A stretch of 13,596 nucleotides of DNA from JBLMXQ01 sp050257855 (lineage in GTDB: Bacteria > Acidobacteriota > Vicinamibacteria > Vicinamibacterales > CAVVIG01): NCBI GenBank assembly GCA_050257855.1, contig JBLMXQ010000107.1, positions 1 through 13,596 of the forward strand. Reading direction: 5' to 3'. Made by a program: the position numbers and the translations under genes. The notes beneath the pieces are model-generated. The model made no database searches, was not told the DNA's origin, and saw nothing but the letters and a program-made list of their open reading frames with translations. Shown piece after piece: positions 13,387 to 13,596 of the stretch (positions within the stretch are counted from its first letter, which is position 1; every line of letters starts with the position of its first letter).

Positions 13387-13596
13387 CCGCTCGCAGCCGT
13401 CGCTCACGCTCCGGATCTTGCTCGCTGCTTCCGTCCGCTCAGTCCGCAGCAGTTGGTGCGGGCCCCGCTCATCGCCGTCGCTCACGCTCCGGATCTTGCC
13501 CGCTGCCTCCGTCCGCTCAGTCCGCAGCAGTTGGTGCGGGCCCCGCTCATCGCCGTCGCTCACGCTCCGGATCTTGCCCGCTGCCTCCGGCCGCTC
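13387..13596 (-). repeat. 78-bp tandem repeat upstream of trpG (at least 2.5 copies, cut by window edge)
   Basis: Copy starts are at 13401, 13479 and 13557, exactly 78 nt apart. Copies one and two differ at two positions. The third is present for 40 nt with one difference and continues off the window. A degraded copy edge reaches about 13387. Each full unit contains GCCCGC ... GCGGGC about 45 nt apart with an inner GCTGC/GCAGC, so each could fold into a hairpin. Seventy-eight is a multiple of three, so all copies read the same 26-codon phrase in the trpG frame (for example SVSDGDERGPHQLLRTERTE) without a stop. It does not resemble a protein domain and is probably non-coding. Confidence 0.85.

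Noticed and set aside
12784..13563. TrpG with a 68-residue repeat-encoded N-terminal extension
   Set aside because: The frame is open, but the added residues are 26-codon repeats without family similarity. The canonical start MILVIDNYDSF is at 13359.

Overview
This window is high-GC bacterial DNA. The minus strand carries most of an aromatic amino acid operon. The likely source is Acidobacteriota, possibly a Vicinamibacteria-like lineage. That is an inference from GC content, an edge fragment resembling the ADOP/MacB-type permeases abundant in that phylum, and a Tat-type flavin amine oxidase. No rRNA, tRNA or other taxonomic marker is present.

Right to left on the minus strand (about 13.4 to 5.9 kb) lie trpG, trpD, trpC, trpF, trpB, trpA, a stand-alone AroQ chorismate mutase, a type I-beta DAHP synthase and prephenate dehydrogenase (tyrA). 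The trp genes are packed with stop/start overlaps: ATGA at trpD/trpC and at trpA/aroQ, 7 nt at trpC/trpF, 32 nt at trpF/trpB and 16 nt at trpB/trpA. Together they encode the first committed step of the shikimate pathway (DAHP synthase), both exits from chorismate (anthranilate synthase glutaminase toward Trp; chorismate mutase plus prephenate dehydrogenase toward Tyr), and every Trp step after anthranilate. trpE is not in the window and probably lies just beyond the right edge. The right edge holds at least 2.5 copies of a 78-bp tandem repeat directly upstream of trpG.

Downstream of the operon on the same strand is a 772-residue exported protein. It has a probable beta-propeller body and two C-terminal Ig-like, OmpL47-type repeats; its function is unknown. 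Next comes about 1.3 kb (2054-3334) of apparent gene remains: a truncated VOC-family fragment, a plausible 94-residue small protein, and a plus-strand scrap that reads as an ammonium transporter (Amt) core. The left 2 kb carries a plus-strand FAD-dependent amine oxidase / L-amino acid oxidase with a twin-arginine N-terminus. A minus-strand permease start is cut by the left edge.

The least explained structure is a family of degenerate 7-bp-period arrays (plus-strand core TTC every 7 nt), found three times in the same orientation. Two of them bracket tyrA: one overlaps its start region and the other encodes its last residues. I see no CRISPR array, insertion sequence, tRNA, rRNA or phage gene. 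Apart from these repeats and the gene remnants, the window is a conventional biosynthetic locus.
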